NCBI GenBank assembly: GCA_047967505.1
Contig: CM106540.1
Strand: one strand, 5' to 3'
Length of the DNA stretch: 64,000 nucleotides
DNA from: Dipteris shenzhenensis
Lineage: Eukaryota > Polypodiophyta > Polypodiopsida > Gleicheniales
Both the position numbers and the translations under genes were made by a program. A model generated the notes under the pieces. The model was not told the origin of the DNA. It ran no database searches and worked only from the letters and a program-made list of their open reading frames with translations. Every line of letters begins with the position of its first letter. The first letter of the stretch is position 1. This document shows, one piece after another, positions 20,963 to 34,000 of the stretch.

Positions 20963-23150
20963 TTAGCCCAACACCATGTACAATGCCATTGATAGTTGGG
21001 CTTTAAAAAGTGGAGAAATTGATCTAGTTGGCAAGTAATCTAGTAGATAATAAAGATGAAATTTATGGCCGCAAGGCAAAGAAATTATCAGAAAAGCATT
21101 GGCATATTGGGCACAAGAAATTGTCTGGGGTATCGGAGGGAAGGGGTTCCATGTCATATGGTTGTGAGGATGAATGGCCACAAATAGATAGCCGCACCTC
21201 CACTCTTGCATCTCCAATTAGTGTTGCACGTGCTTCGTGGGCCTCTTGCCGCAACTGTGTGTTGAGGTCCTCCAAGCTCTTCAATTGGGCACGTAGAGAG
21301 TAATAATCTCGTTCTGCAACTCTAGCTTGGCTCGCGGTCTTTCAGTCTCTAGGCATTGGACCTGCTAAAACCGAGCCACGTTCTCTTCGCGAAGCTGCAC
21401 CACTTGTTGCTCCAGTGGGCCACGAACACCCTCCAATTCCCTGGACACAACATAAATGACATCTTTTTTGAATTATAAATGCTTTCAAGGCCAATAATTT
21501 TATTTTTGAACAAGAAGTTTATTATGATAAGTTTGACAGCCACATGGTATCCCAAAAACATTACAAGGAAAAAAATGTGGCTTATGTTGCAAGCCTAAGG
21601 GCAAGAGACATCTCTTCCATAGGCCTCATAGCCAATTCTCGGACCTCACATTCCACTCTCTTTAAGATGTCACTGGTCTCTGCAGGTGGCTTTCTCTAAT
21701 TGCAATGCGATGCATCATTTGTTCATGCACATGATGTTTAATGGCATTAACAACATGAGAGGGAAGCATTTTTCGATCATTCTCAATATAACCCTAGGCA
21801 TCTTCAAAAAATTGAATCATCTCAACAATGATCCATCCCAATGCATAGGTATCTACATATGGCTTGTATATCCGGGCCTCTCAAGGCTACTTCTTCTAGC
21901 TTGGGTGCAAGACACTTTTTCTGCTTGTGCTCTTCCTCTTCCTGTGAACTCTCTCAATAAAGTCGGCATCTGTCTCCAAAGACTTCTTCTTCAAATGCTT
22001 GAATGCCTTTCGACTCTCCAAGAGCCATCTCCCAATCTATGATGCCTACTCGGCATCTAGACTTTCCAACAAAATCCAATAAGAAGTTGCCTAGGTGCAA
22101 GTCTGTGTGCATCCACCTTCCTGCATGTAGCCTTCCCAAACCATCCACAAGTGCATGGATGCTATGGAGGATATTCTCACAAAAGAAATTAATCCGAGCA
22201 ATATCTTCCTTCTCCAATGTAGTTGGGACTTCCCCGCTTGCTATGGCCATCAGATCCGCTCCTCCTCTTAGAACATGGTGGAAGTAGCGTGTGAACTTGC
22301 CCTAGTCCATTGGCAGAATTTGAAGAAACTGCAACAAGCTACCGCCATTAAAGTATGGTGTGATGGTCCACAGTGGCTCTTCTCGGGTTGCTGTGATCAT
22401 ATGTATCGGGTTGCTGTGATCATATGTACAAGGAATGGGTGTAAAATATGCTCAAAATATGCATGATTTGATCTCTCCTTGCTTCTCATGTATGTGTCCC
22501 AATATTGCCCTTGTACTTCTTTCCGACATATTCCACGTCATATGGCAACCCTGTAGCTCCTACCAACCGCACTTTAAAAATAGTGCCACAGGATCCTGAG
22601 CCGATTTTCTCGCCAACTTGGATCTCCCTCTCTGTGACATAGGCCAAGATTGACACTCTGTCTATGTTACTAGCTAGGTGTTATGCCCTTTGAACCTCAT
22701 CACCTCTCAATGCTTGAGAGGGTGTAGAGGCTGGCTGCTCTTCACCTCCAGCCAAGGACGTAGCTCACCCATAAGCTGCTGCAACCTTCTTTTCCCAACT
22801 CTTAGCCACTATGACACGGCGATCTGACGCAATGACCTTACTCTTGTGCTTGGCCCATACACTCGTCCGTTGTGTTAATTTGAAGACATCAAACTCTTGT
22901 GCAAGAGTAGGGTCTACATTGCATGCTTTGTTGAAGAGGTTCTCTGCATTCCCAATAAATCTATCAACCCAAAGCATGGCATATGTCTCCCATTACACCC
23001 GGCTCGCAAGGTCATCCTGACCTTCAGACTGCAAAGTGGTCCTAGCATCACCAAGAATCCTCTTCTTCGTAGTGTTAACTCCCTCTAAACTAGATACATC
23101 TAATTCCATCTCACTCTCCTCCATGTTGCAACCCTAATAAAAAAGGCATC
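20963..23150 (-). pseudogene. Protein kinase with C-terminal coiled coil and RING/U-box-like end (decayed)
   Basis: Reading leftward: an unrecognised N-terminal part (MLWVDRFIGNAENLFNKA, 22977-22765), then VGEKIGSGSCGTIFKV with a glycine loop at about 22601-22584 and a lysine pair in VGKKYKG. Next come a catalytic loop HTDLHLGNFLLD at about 22113-22070 and IIDWEMAL (DWE in place of DFG) at about 22037. Beyond the kinase is a coiled-coil segment, then LRQEAHEARATL and NFLCPICQCFSD with PCGHKFH in another frame (21200-21060), a RING or U-box-like end broken by a frameshift. Kinase, coil and U-box in this order occur in plant PUB proteins. Several stops and frameshifts make it a pseudogene unless introns remove them. 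Confidence 0.65.
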
Positions 23151-23335
23151 CCAAATGCTTCTCATCACTCTCTTGTGCTCGCCCTTACTTAGCTCTTACC
23201 CTACTTTTGGCTTAGTGCTGGCAGTTGAGGCCATGCTTGCAATTAGATCTTGATGTGTATGTGCGAAAAGCTTTCTCGCATGACACTAGCAAACAGTTGC
23301 AGTTGCCACACAATAGTGAGCAGGCAGACATCTGA
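23151..23335. other. No gene recognised
   Basis: Ordinary sequence between the kinase remnant and the ATGCATGC repeats. Confidence 0.4.
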
Positions 23336-23590
23336 CAATAACTCCCACCCTATGCATGCATGCATGAAATGCAAATGCAAATGATTTCAATGCAAAATTT
23401 TTAATTACATGAAATGCACACATGCAAGAATTGATTCTTTCAATGCATGCATGCATGAAAGGCAATATACTTTTGTTTAAAAAATTGATTTTAATGCATG
23501 CAAGAAATTCAAGAAATGCAAGATAATTTCTTTAAAATTTTGATTTCAATGCATGCATGCAACAAATGCAAGATAATTTTGTAAAAAATA
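23336..23590. repeat. Irregular ATGCATGCATGAAATGCAA repeats
   Basis: Phrases of ATGCATGCATG followed by AAATGCAA and TTTCAATGC recur at about 23355, 23395, 23442, 23500 and 23550, forming a short degenerate tandem cluster. Confidence 0.75.
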
Positions 23591-23789
23591 TGATAAAGCC
23601 CCCCTCCTCCCCCTTTAAGTGGAGGGCCAAGGAAACCTAGTTACAAGTCGTGGTCCCAACTAGCCCCATGTCCTATTCAGCATGCGGGATCAGGAACCAC
23701 TTCCTAGACCAGGCCCCTCGGCCAAGAGATGGAGAGAGGAGGTTTTTTACCTCTTCTCAATCCATTGTTAGTGGACAATGACACCAGCG

Positions 23790-24190
23790 GTTGGCATATA
23801 TTTTCGGGCGGTAGTACTACTGTCGGTAGTTTTAGTATAATCGCCGGTAGCAGTAGTACTACCTGTGATAAAAACATTAATATCATCAGTTGTAATACTA
23901 CTACTGGCGGTTATACTTGAGCTACCGATGGTAATAAAAGTACAAGCAATATGGTCACTATTATTGCTGGTAATAATATGTCAGTTTATCGGCGGTACTA
24001 TTAGCACTACCGCCGGTATGTATCCAATCTCCAAGTCAAGGCCACCTGATAGCATAAGCCCATGCTTGTAATCGCGAATGCGTGAAATATGTCATCACGA
24101 CACGTAATCACAAGAAAATTTATGTGATTACGTGAATATGAAATCCTTGTCATCTGCCACTACTGAAGCCGCTATTTGTGGCGGAGATGT
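23790..24190. repeat. Cluster of CCGCCGGTA/TACTACTG-type short repeats
   Basis: Motifs such as GGCGGTAGTACTACT, ATCGCCGGTAGCAGTAG, GGCGGTTATAC and CACTACCGCCGGTATG occur in both orientations in 250 bases, followed near 24159 by CACTACTGAAGCCGC. The pattern resembles the subterminal repeats of a CACTA-like element end. No second end was located. Confidence 0.4.
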
Positions 24191-24212
24191 TGGAACTGTG
24201 CAAAACAATTCC

Positions 24213-24686
24213 CTATGGAAAAATGAATAGATCTGTACTCCTTCGGAAGCCCGGAAAGAGGAGTGTCACTGGGGATCGTCGCACATGATGACTCGAATCC
24301 ATGTCCTCAAGTGTGAAGCCACGATACCAAGGAAGGAGGTAGATGACATGAGGGCCAAGTAGGATAGGGCTCTGCTTGACAAGGGAGGCCGTGGTGTCGA
24401 GGGAGTTTAGCTGCATGAGGAAGACTCTTCTCCCATAGATCATGACCTCTTGGATGTGGTGACCCCTAGGGCTAAGGTCTCCTAAAGGCAATCCATGACC
24501 TGTTTCCTTGACCAGCCCAACAACGCGACCCACCAGGACCCTGTCCTGCAAAGCCTCTACTTCACACTTGACCTTCTGCTTGTCTTCTGGAGAGAGCATA
24601 ATCTTAACCACAGTGGGGGTCGAAGGTGCTGCCATGTGAGCCCTTCTTGCCAGACCAAGGCTCGCTGCGAAGGTTAGTTCTCCCAA
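24213..24686 (-). pseudogene. Possible DUF4283-like fragment (LINE ORF1 type)
   Basis: An open minus-strand frame of 157 codons without a stop. LSPEDKQKVKCEVEALQDRV and VLVGRVVG, then YGRRVFLMQLNSLDTTASLV, then LGPHVIYLLPWYRGFTLED follow the order seen in DUF4283 domains of plant LINE ORF1 and zinc-knuckle proteins. No zinc knuckle or reverse transcriptase is adjacent, so it would be a fragment. The match is by eye and weak. Confidence 0.35.
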
Positions 24687-24689
24687 GAA

Positions 24690-25690
24690 ACAAACACAAA
24701 GAGCTACGTTGCTTGAAAAGGAAGAAAGGCTCGAACCTCCAAGTAGTGCTGGAGCTGTGAAGCAGAAGCGGCACCAAGGGGAAGGGACCGAAGTCTGAGA
24801 TAGTTTGCAAAGGTGGCTGTCATAATGGTGAAGGTGTGTGATGAGTCCGGGGACCAGAATAGTATGACATGTACAAGGGGTGGGATAGTAGTAACTAGCC
24901 TGGTAGGTTAGTAAGAGATTCCGGGTTCATATAGGAAAAATTTGGAAAATAAAATAGTTTAAGAAGAGATAAAAATTCACATTAAAAAAAAAGATTGACG
25001 ATAGAATAGGAAATAAAAAATAAAAAATGAAAAATAGAAGAAGGATAAACAAAAATTTGGGGAAAAATATACAGTGGAAATACATTTAAACTTTAAAAGG
25101 AAAGAAGGGGGGGATAAGGGGGCCTAAAAATTGATGATTTTAAAATAGTGAAACAAAGGGGGGACTAAGGAAGATATTATTACAAAAGAAAGTGAGGGGG
25201 GTTAAGGATGGGAAGGAAAGAATTACTAAATTAAAGAAGGGAAGAAAGGGAACTATTACATAAAGGAAAGTGACATAAAATTTAGAACTATAAAGGACTA
25301 GGGAACATTAAGAGAGCTAAGTAGATACAATAGTAAAAAAGGTAAGAAATTATGAATAAAGGGTAAATTTTAAAAAACAATATACAAATAAGGAGAATTA
25401 GAAATTTAGAAAGAAAGATTTAGCAAATATGGAAATAATAGGTAGAATTAGGAAATAACTAGCGGAATTAGGAAACTAATAAAGAAGAACTAGTACAAAG
25501 TAAGGGAGAATTAGAGAAAATAATGAAATTTTAAAAATGCTAGAGTGGGGTGAACCGATAAGTTTTTTATGAGAAATTAGGAGAAAGCGAGGATGGAAAA
25601 AAAAAATAGAGAGAGTGAGGGGAAAAATCTGGAGAGAGGAAGAGAGGGGGAAAGGTAGTAAAAAAAGGAAGGGATCAGTACAAAAAGGAA
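24690..25690. other. Purine-rich, A-rich stretch without genes
   Basis: Long runs of A and G on the + strand with GGAAATAAAAAATAAAAAATG-like segments. The only long frames are low-complexity. No gene is visible. Confidence 0.6.
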
Positions 25691-25698
25691 GAAGAGGA

Positions 25699-25794
25699 TA
25701 GTGTGTGTGTGTGTGTGTGTGTGTGTAGTGTGTGTGTGGGTGTGGGTGTGCGCACGCACACACACACGCTATTTCAAAGATAGACATAGCAAAT

Positions 25795-25825
<31 letters not shown>
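25699..25825. repeat. (GT)n, (CA)n and (GA)n microsatellites
   Basis: GT repeats at about 25700-25750, a short ACACACACAC segment, then GA repeats at about 25797-25825. The open frames across them are artefacts. Confidence 0.95.
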
Positions 25826-25827
<2 letters not shown>

Positions 25828-25829
25828 TA

Positions 25830-27798
25830 TTCTATTAAAATTCAAATGCATGGACAAGGCTTTGAGTCTAAACAAGTCACTTGCATCTGCCTTGGAGGTG
25901 TTGTAGCGTGAGAGATAGCGTCGGAAGTCACGTCCTTTTGGGTTTGAGGATTACCCTTTGTAAGAAGTTGGGCAACCATCTCACTGCATGGTTCTGCACA
26001 CAAACACTCTTAAGACAATAAGTTACAAATATACATGGATAGCAATCCGTTGAGTAGGTTGGAACTCCAACCAACAAAATGTGATACCAACCTAGTGGGG
26101 CTGCATGTAGTAGGTGATTTTCACTCTTGGCGGCATTAACATGGGCATTAATTGTTGTCAACCTTTTCCCATGGTCCTCTTGGTTAGGGGAGAAAGTTAT
26201 TGGTCATTCTATAGGCATGTGGGTTCAAATCCTGAAAACTATATTTCGCCAAACATTTTTATTTGTTAGGGAGCACGTAGTCAGTGCTTGGGTTAGGTCA
26301 GGTGCCACTGAATGGTCAAACTTTGCTTCCATTGACCATGTCCTTAATCAACTTGTCTTCCACCACATCAATCCATGCTCCTTTTAGAATGGATGGCTAC
26401 CAATCTATGTAACACACACACACACACACATGCGCACACGCAGTGTGCGCGCACACACACACACACACAGGGGGGAGTGGGAGATTTCACCTTGAGACCC
26501 AGCGGATTGGGTTTCTAACCCATCGTAGACAGGTCATGCTACTCATATTCATGAAGTACAAATGGACCTAAGTTCAAATGATGTAAGTTCAAATTATCAA
26601 AAGCATGACCATTGTGTTCAACGTCCTACTTTTCAAAATGATGACACACTATATTGATGATCAACCACACATGGAGGGACTCATTTGTCCAACTTTTTTG
26701 AAGCAGACTAGACACATCTTATTTTTCCTTTTTTGAATTCATGAGCCTCCTCCTCTACACCTTATTTCAAACCAATTGGCATCTTCTTTTGTAGTATCAT
26801 TCGCATTTCCAACGCATCTCCATCATTTGTTTTTTTTTTTAAAATCACGAGCCTCTTTCTTTCGACCTGCTCCTTTCTATTGTTCATGATTGCTTTGCAT
26901 TTTGTGGAGAAGAGGTGTGGATGGAGTTGAATTTGAAGAGGGCGATAATAACATTAGTGAGATGGCCATTGGATTGAGACACTACTCCATTTTTAGTTTT
27001 GAGTTTTTTTGTTTTCTTGGAATTCGAATTTGGAAGCTTATCTAGTATTATTGTGATGACCATTATTGGATTCATGGCATTAATCATGACTCATAAATAA
27101 GTGATACTTGTTTAGCAAGTCCTATGTGTAATGATTATAGAAAATGAGCTTGGATATCTTAAAGTCAAGCAACCAATTAAATTAAATAGAACATTTAACA
27201 CTCCAATAACTATAGGGGACTTTCCCCTAGCCTGCATAATCCTTTAATTGAAGTTCCTCCCCTCCCCCCTTTATCCCTTAGTTTGATCATGAGGTGGCCC
27301 GGTTCGTTTTCACCCCTCTTCTTTTCTCTACAACTAATTAATAGGAATTTTGTTTTAAACTTCTCTAGGGGACATATAACAGTTGAATCTCCAAACATCC
27401 TACATTTTAGAAGGTGAATTTAGAACGATTCTTCATACAGCTCCTTAAGATCTTTACTTGATGACAAGTTCCTCACGCTTGTCTTTTTCCAAGTCGTTTC
27501 TTTTTCAATTGTCGTATAACTTCTTGACCGGCATTGAAATGGAGGGCAATTCATGCGCTTTCGATCATGATGAACCTTGCACGATGGCTTGTGTGCGCCC
27601 TCCTCAAAGCACAGGTGACAGCGCCCATCCACGCAGATTCAAACCAGTTGCACCATCACCCCTGCTATATATGAGGACTCGGTGCGGCCTATTTCACTCG
27701 ATCACATGATTTTGTAAGTGACCTCATGCAGCTTCGATCGTTGTGTTGAATTTCCTTTGGTCACGAAAGCACGTTGTGTAGCTCAAGACCCATCAATC
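25830..27798. other. About 2 kb with no recognisable gene
   Basis: Contains a (CA)n / GCGCAC microsatellite at about 26410-26470. Short frames (for example 26127-26387 + and 27087-26884 -) show no known domain. The last hundred bases would include the promoter of the neprosin-family gene at 27799; I see no certain TATA box. Confidence 0.5.
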
Positions 27799-30201
27799 AT
27801 GGAACAGTTTCGCTGCCATCTGTTTGTTCCATTAATTGGCATTCTTCTATGTGCACTTTACTGCATTTCTGCACTAAGGCTCCCTCCTCTTTTTGCATCG
27901 TCCGTGTCCAATAGCACAGACTTAGCCTCGCCTCGCAGTCGCAGTAACGTCGAGGCAGTCAACATGTCCAGCATCGAAGATCATCTTCGAAAGTTGAATA
28001 AGCCTGCAGTGAAGAGCATCCGGGTAATTACGATCCTCGTGTGTATACGTATAACTCTAAAAGCTGGGGTTATGGATACTTGAAATCACCGCACGTAATG
28101 CAAGGTTAGAATGTCGTGTTGTAGTCCATGATCGAGCAGTACTTACCAGAAGCGGCCTCCCATGCAGAGTTCCGATGGCGATACAATAGACTGCATACCG
28201 CGTTCCAGGCAGCTGGCCTTCGACCATCCTTTACTAAAAGACCACAAGCTTCAGGTAGGAAAAACAAGTTAGCGCCATATTTCCAGCGGTGGACTTATCT
28301 GTTCCCCAAATGTTACGCTTATATGCTGTCCTACGTGCTGCTTCCTTGGCAGGAAGCCCCTTCCACCGCCCCGCATCGATCGGAGTCTCATACTGGGAAC
28401 CTGTCACGCCAAGCTTATCAATTATGGCACAAAGGTGGAAAGTGCCCTAAGGGCACAATTCCTGTTCAGCGCACTACGATTGATGATATTTTACGAGCGG
28501 GTTCTTCACCAGGCCTTTACGGCCGCAAGTTCTACGGAGCTCCTCAGGTTTTTCAAGGAGTTGATCACCAGGTGAGTGTAGCTACTGGGTACTTGCACAG
28601 AAACTGCCAAGTTTTTATGAACATTCTTGATCTGTGGTCGGACTTGCACAACTAGAGATTCTATTACCTCGAACCTTTTTGGACGAGCTCAAAAACCGAA
28701 ATTCCGCCATTCATGTGAGATTCAACATGGGTCTCGATTCATAATATACTGAGTTTTTGTGGAGGTTTACCTTGTATGTAGCATTCTTTCGGGGCTGCCT
28801 ACGGCGAACAAGCATATTATGGCACAGACGCAATCTTCAGCTTATGGGATCCCAATGTGGAGCGCTCTGATGAATTTAGCCTTGCCCAATGGTGGGTGGT
28901 AGCAGGGTCTGGTAGTGAATTGAACACTATAGAGGCAGGCTGGCAAGTACGTAGTAAATTTCATGCTTGTACTGTTTTCTTACTAGTTCAACAGGTGCGC
29001 GTCGTGCTCATAGTAATGCACATCTACATGCTACAGGTCTACCCAGGACTATATGGAGACAACAATCCTCGCCTTTTTGTGTACTGGACAGTAAGTAGCT
29101 GCTTACCTTGCTAACACCACTCGACTCGTTTTATCGAGCACGTGCTCCTAAGTTGAAATTTCTCAAATACACTTATAAAGCAATTTGACCTTAGGTTCTA
29201 AAATAATGGATATTGTGTGTTGCATCTACATTTACAATGACAAATACGTGAGATTTACAATGACAAATACGTGAGCGTTCTTGGCTCCTTTATATCCATA
29301 CACCGTGCTCTGTAGTGGCACGAAAAGACTGATAGGCACAGCACGGACAACATAACGACACTTGGAACTCGTAAAGAACAAAACACGATAACACAAACTG
29401 CAAGACCTCTTTTGAAGTTTAAGTTTGGATTCATGCTGATTACCTGTAATTTAATGTAGTACGTTCACTTGATTTTAAATTTCGTCGATTGCACACAGCA
29501 GGTAACCCCACGTTTAACCAATTTGCAGGCTGATTCTTACGCAAACACAGGATGTTACAACTTGAAATGTTCTGGGTTCGTACAAACAAGCAACAATGTA
29601 CTTGTAGGAGGGACACTTTCTCCAGTATCCACCATTGGTGGTCAGCAAGCTGAGTTTGCACTCCTTGTATTCAAAGTGAGATTTTAAAATGAGAGTGTGA
29701 ACGATATTGTATTATATCTCAGATATGATGTTGTCTCGAGATGTGCTCATAGGTTTGTATGTAAGCAATGAACAAAACCAGAGATCAATACTTCACACAT
29801 GTCTATTCGATCAATGTGTTGAACAGGACTCAGGAACAAGGAGCTGGTGGCTACAATTCAACGGAGAATGGGTAGGCTATTGGCCTCAATCCCTCTTCAC
29901 ACATCTAGCTAATTCTGCAAAATTGTTGGAGTGGGGAGGAGAGATTGTGAATCGGCAGTCCAACGGCCAACACACAGCCACCCAAATGGGTAGTGGAAAA
30001 TTTGCAGAATTCGGTTTTACAAAAGCAGCGTACATAAGAAACCTGGAGTGGGTGGATACAAGGAACACCCTTCAGTGCATACCCAATTTACAAATAATTG
30101 CGGAGAATCCCACGTGCTACGATATTCAAGATGGTAGGGACAGCGTAGCAGGCACATATATCTTGTTTGGTGGCCCAGGTCGAAATTCCAAGTGCCATTG
30201 A
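27799..30201 (+). CDS. Neprosin-family putative secreted peptidase, six exons
   Basis: Exons 27799-28023, 28125-28571, 28782-28946, 29037-29090, 29529-29675 and 29827-30201 all have GT-AG borders and phase-0 joints. Together they encode 470 residues, a usual family length. A hydrophobic signal peptide ([17 protein letters not shown]) opens the protein. [17 protein letters not shown] is the activation-peptide signature. [32 protein letters not shown] followed by [36 protein letters not shown] and [17 protein letters not shown] follow in family order. Known neprosins are glutamic prolyl endopeptidases; the Glu in NTIEAGW and the one in GKFAEFG are candidates for the active pair, which I infer only from motif position. 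A decayed copy lies at 48780-50590. Confidence 0.9.
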
Positions 30202-30779
30202 AATGGCTGGGAAACGTGAACGAGAATCGAGATAAATAAGTGACAATGCTCACAAAGTTTAGTGTCACTTGAATTGTAAAATGTACATGACAAAAAAAAG
30301 TGGAGGTTAGAACACTAATATTTTGTCAGAAAACTTACAAGTTTATATAAAAATCCACCAATAATTAATATGGAAAAATATTTATTATGTAAATAGTGAC
30401 ATGACTTCACAATATTTGAACTTTTGAGAAAAAATCTCTTTGAAGACACTAAGTGCACGCATTGCAAAATACTTTACTTCACTTTTCTTTATGGTTTTGC
30501 AAAAACATATTACTTCACTTAAGGCCCACCCCACAGATGTGGATTACTTCTCTATCATTCTACTCGTCCTTAGAGCAAAAACATGCGTCTGTGAAGGGCC
30601 TCCACTATAATAGGCACATAATAGCTAAGCTAATCTCTACATGACATACCCCCACATAGGAAAGATGCAATTAAAGATCGTATTAGGAAAAGTGGGAAAA
30701 TCCCATGAAATTGGAACTCTCCAAATTGGTTTGGAAGGAAAAAAGCTTGCTATTTTTTTTCAATGGAGCTTGCTTGAAA
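30202..30779. other. 3' flank of the neprosin gene, duplicated at 50530-51176
   Basis: No gene. The block is repeated downstream of the neprosin pseudogene, and CACTA-1 begins at its right edge. Confidence 0.7.
30777..30779. repeat. Target-site duplication AAA, left copy (CACTA-1)
   Basis: AAA precedes the terminal CACAACA; AAA at 38379-38381 follows the other end. The related empty site at 51174-51176 has one AAA. Confidence 0.8.
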
Positions 30780-30797
30780 CACAACACAAAGCAACTA

Positions 30798-31055
30798 AAG
30801 ACGCGCTTGGTAGATGCGCAAAATAGCGGGCACGTCTATAGGCGTTGCTCTAGTAGAGAAATTACGGGCGCGTCTATTAGCGCGGCTAAATGCTCATCTA
30901 TTTGCACGTCAATCACCGTGTTTATTTGCGCGTTAGACCTGAGAAAATACGGGCCCGTCTAACATCCCGTTTATTAGCGCGGCTATTTGCGCGTTTATTT
31001 GCGCGTTTACATTGAGAATCAGACGCGCATTTAGACGCGTTGTTAGACGCGCTCC
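30798..31055. repeat. CACTA-1 left subterminal 12-bp repeat cluster
   Basis: Copies of CGTCTA/CGTTTA (for example GCGCGTCTATTAG) and then TAGACGCG (for example 31020-31052) with 12-base spacing in runs. Such arrays are expected binding sites for the TNPA-like protein. The transposase frame ends inside this cluster. Confidence 0.88.
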
Positions 31056-34000
31056 AGAGAATACAGAAAGTGAGATTTTGGTGTACATCATTGCTTTCCA
31101 AACATTGCCCATGATTACCAAAGCACATAATTTTTTGCAAGCCCACATATACAAGAATTAAGGGAAATGAGGAGAATGAGACAATATGTAAAATAGTTTT
31201 GCCAATATCAATTGTGGGGCTACGGTTCTCAATCTCATCCTCAATGAGATCAACCCTTGCCAAACTATCTACTTCAAAATCCAAACAAGTGTTTAGATCT
31301 ACAAATACATTCAACCCACTACTACTTGTGCCACTCATGTGCTCATCGAAATCAAGATCTCCAATGGTAGGCTCGTCCTCACGGGTAATGCCGGCCTCAA
31401 TATCTATATCTCCTATCTCATGATCATCCTCCTCTCTTGTATCACGGTCATCATCACGTCCATGGCCATGATCATCCTCCATACGCTCCATATTAGTAAA
31501 TGTACTATACATCACTTTGGAACGTGGCATAATAGGTATGACATGCCACCACCTATTATTATCCACCATTGGTTGATAGACAACCTAATTCAAACACAAA
31601 CACAATCATGTTACTTTTCTTGCATCAAATATTTAAAAGCGAGTATTTTTATGTGTGTGCATAGTACCTGTTCACATTGTTGCGGTAGTATTAGTGTGTC
31701 CTTCCTAGCTACTTTGCCAAAACTTTGTGGAGTCAATAGTTACACAGCCACTTGCATGGAGTTTGATTGTTGCATTAGGGCCTCTTTCCACCATGTCCTT
31801 AAACCACTTTACATCCAAAACATACACAAAGAAGCGTCGAAAGTCAAGCATAATGATATCTTGGATTACGCCATAATAATCATCCATGACTCCATTGGCT
31901 CCCTCAAAGCTAGCAATGACGCCGCAATCTTGTGTGTTTCTCTTATCATCAATCCGTTGTGTTCGAAAATGCTTGCCCTCACACCATATAGCATTGAACA
32001 TAGTGCACTACACCAAGAAAAAATCAATTAAATAAGCAATCTAAATTATAAAAACCTCCTAACTTATGCATAACATTCTATATACCGACCTTGCTCATGC
32101 ATCCCCTAGCATACTCCCATTCTTCCATTGTGATATGCATCCCCTCGTCTTTCTCTGCTTTCTCCATTTCATCAAGTAGCCAATCCACATGAATATCCTT
32201 TGGAAGTGCTCTTAGACGCTGAGGGTATGGCACACGAGATCCGTGGTGTGTAAGAAAGAGGGTCCTTTTTTCTTGTCTTCTTGCCTTTGCATCCTCGTAT
32301 CTTGTCACCCATCTTTTCATCACATCACTATTAAGCACGCAAAAGAGGTTGATACTATTACGCAACTCCGTGTCTATTACTTTGTTGCATCCTTTTCCTT
32401 GAGGCATAATAGAGGTCATCCTTAGGTCTTCATCATCTCTCCATAGTCGTGGGAGAGAGCTATTCACATCAACAAGAAACTCAGAAATATATACAAGTGA
32501 CTCTTGTACCAACCAACCCTCGGCCATGCTACCTTCGGGTCTTGCATTTTGTCTCACGAAGCCCTTCAAGGTCTTCATGAAGCGCTCGAGGAAGAACAAC
32601 CATGGTGCATGTATAGTACCACATATAGCAATCTCATCCACCAAATGCACTATGAGATGTAGTTGGCTTGTGAGAATAGAACATGGAAATGTCTCCTTCA
32701 CTAAACAAACCGCCTCCACTGACATAACTCAAGCATTCTCAAGCGTGGTGGGATCTATTTCCTTTGAGCTCACATACCTCACAAGCTCGCCCATCTTGTA
32801 GATACAATCTTTCACGTCCTTTGATGCACTACGTGAAATGCTAGTAGGTAGTATGAACTGAACCCGCGAGGAGGTGGTTGATTAGTTGCTTATAGCTATT
32901 CACTCACAAATTTGAAAGGAAAAAGATATTATGCATATAAAATACTTACTTGGAGCATCTTGTGCCAATGATGAGATTTCAAGCCATATAATTGCTCTAC
33001 ACCTCTTTTCTTGCTCTTTGTAAAGGCTCCCTTCAAACGCCTCATGCATCCAGTGGGAGTACGAATTGTAGTAATAGCGCGCTTCACTGTCGCCATCTCT
33101 AGCTTTGATAACATCCACGGTGCACGAGGTAAAAAAACACGCCCATTTGGTCTCTCTTGAGGCCAAGCTTCACGCATCCTCCCTGTGGTACGTAGATCCT
33201 CCCTTATGCCTGCCGAATCTTGTGTCCCATTCAAATGCTCCCAAATGGTAGATGCCACATTCTTGAAGATATGCATGGGATCGAGCAGGTGATTGATCTT
33301 GAGGTGGGACCAATATGGTAAACGATAAAAGATGGAGTATCTAAACAAAATAAAGTGTTAGCGTGCAATCCTCACTTTCAACCAATATAGCCAATCTTTA
33401 CTTCCAGCCAATAGTTACAAATCCTTACCGGCTCATGCCAAGTGGTGGAGGAGTCGTGGAACCGTCCCAAATTCTCATCCAATCTCCCGCGGTGAGTGAT
33501 TGTGGGAGGACTTCATTCCAAGGGGCAACATATCTAGGATGATCAGGTGGGAGAAATCGATGGTGATTCTCATAGATGACCTTATTCAATGCGTCTGCCC
33601 GTGAGGCAACTAGCGAAGGACCACAAACAGGACATGCATGGTAACCCGATGTAGTGAGACCTAAAACAATAGATGCAATTAAGAGTGGAAGGTGGGTTTA
33701 GGGTGCCACGTCCTTGCCTATTCATAATTAAAAAATGCAATGCTTACCTGAACACTCGCCATAGCCTGGGAAGTCATGCATCGTCCACATCAAGACTGCT
33801 TTGCAGTTGAAGTCTCGTGATGAGGGAGGCCTGCTCACATCATGCACCTCGATACCTCTCCAAAGTATCTCTAGCTCATCAATCAAAGGCTCCAAATAAA
33901 CATCAGGGTTTTTGACTTTATGTTTCCCTGGAATTAGAAGGGACAGCATGACATGTCCTTTCTTAATAGCCATAGAGGGTGGAAGATTGTAATTCACCAA

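Noticed and set aside
27718-27798. Earlier in-frame start for the neprosin gene at 27718
   Set aside because: The ATG at 27799 directly precedes a good signal peptide; the upstream extension has no family support.
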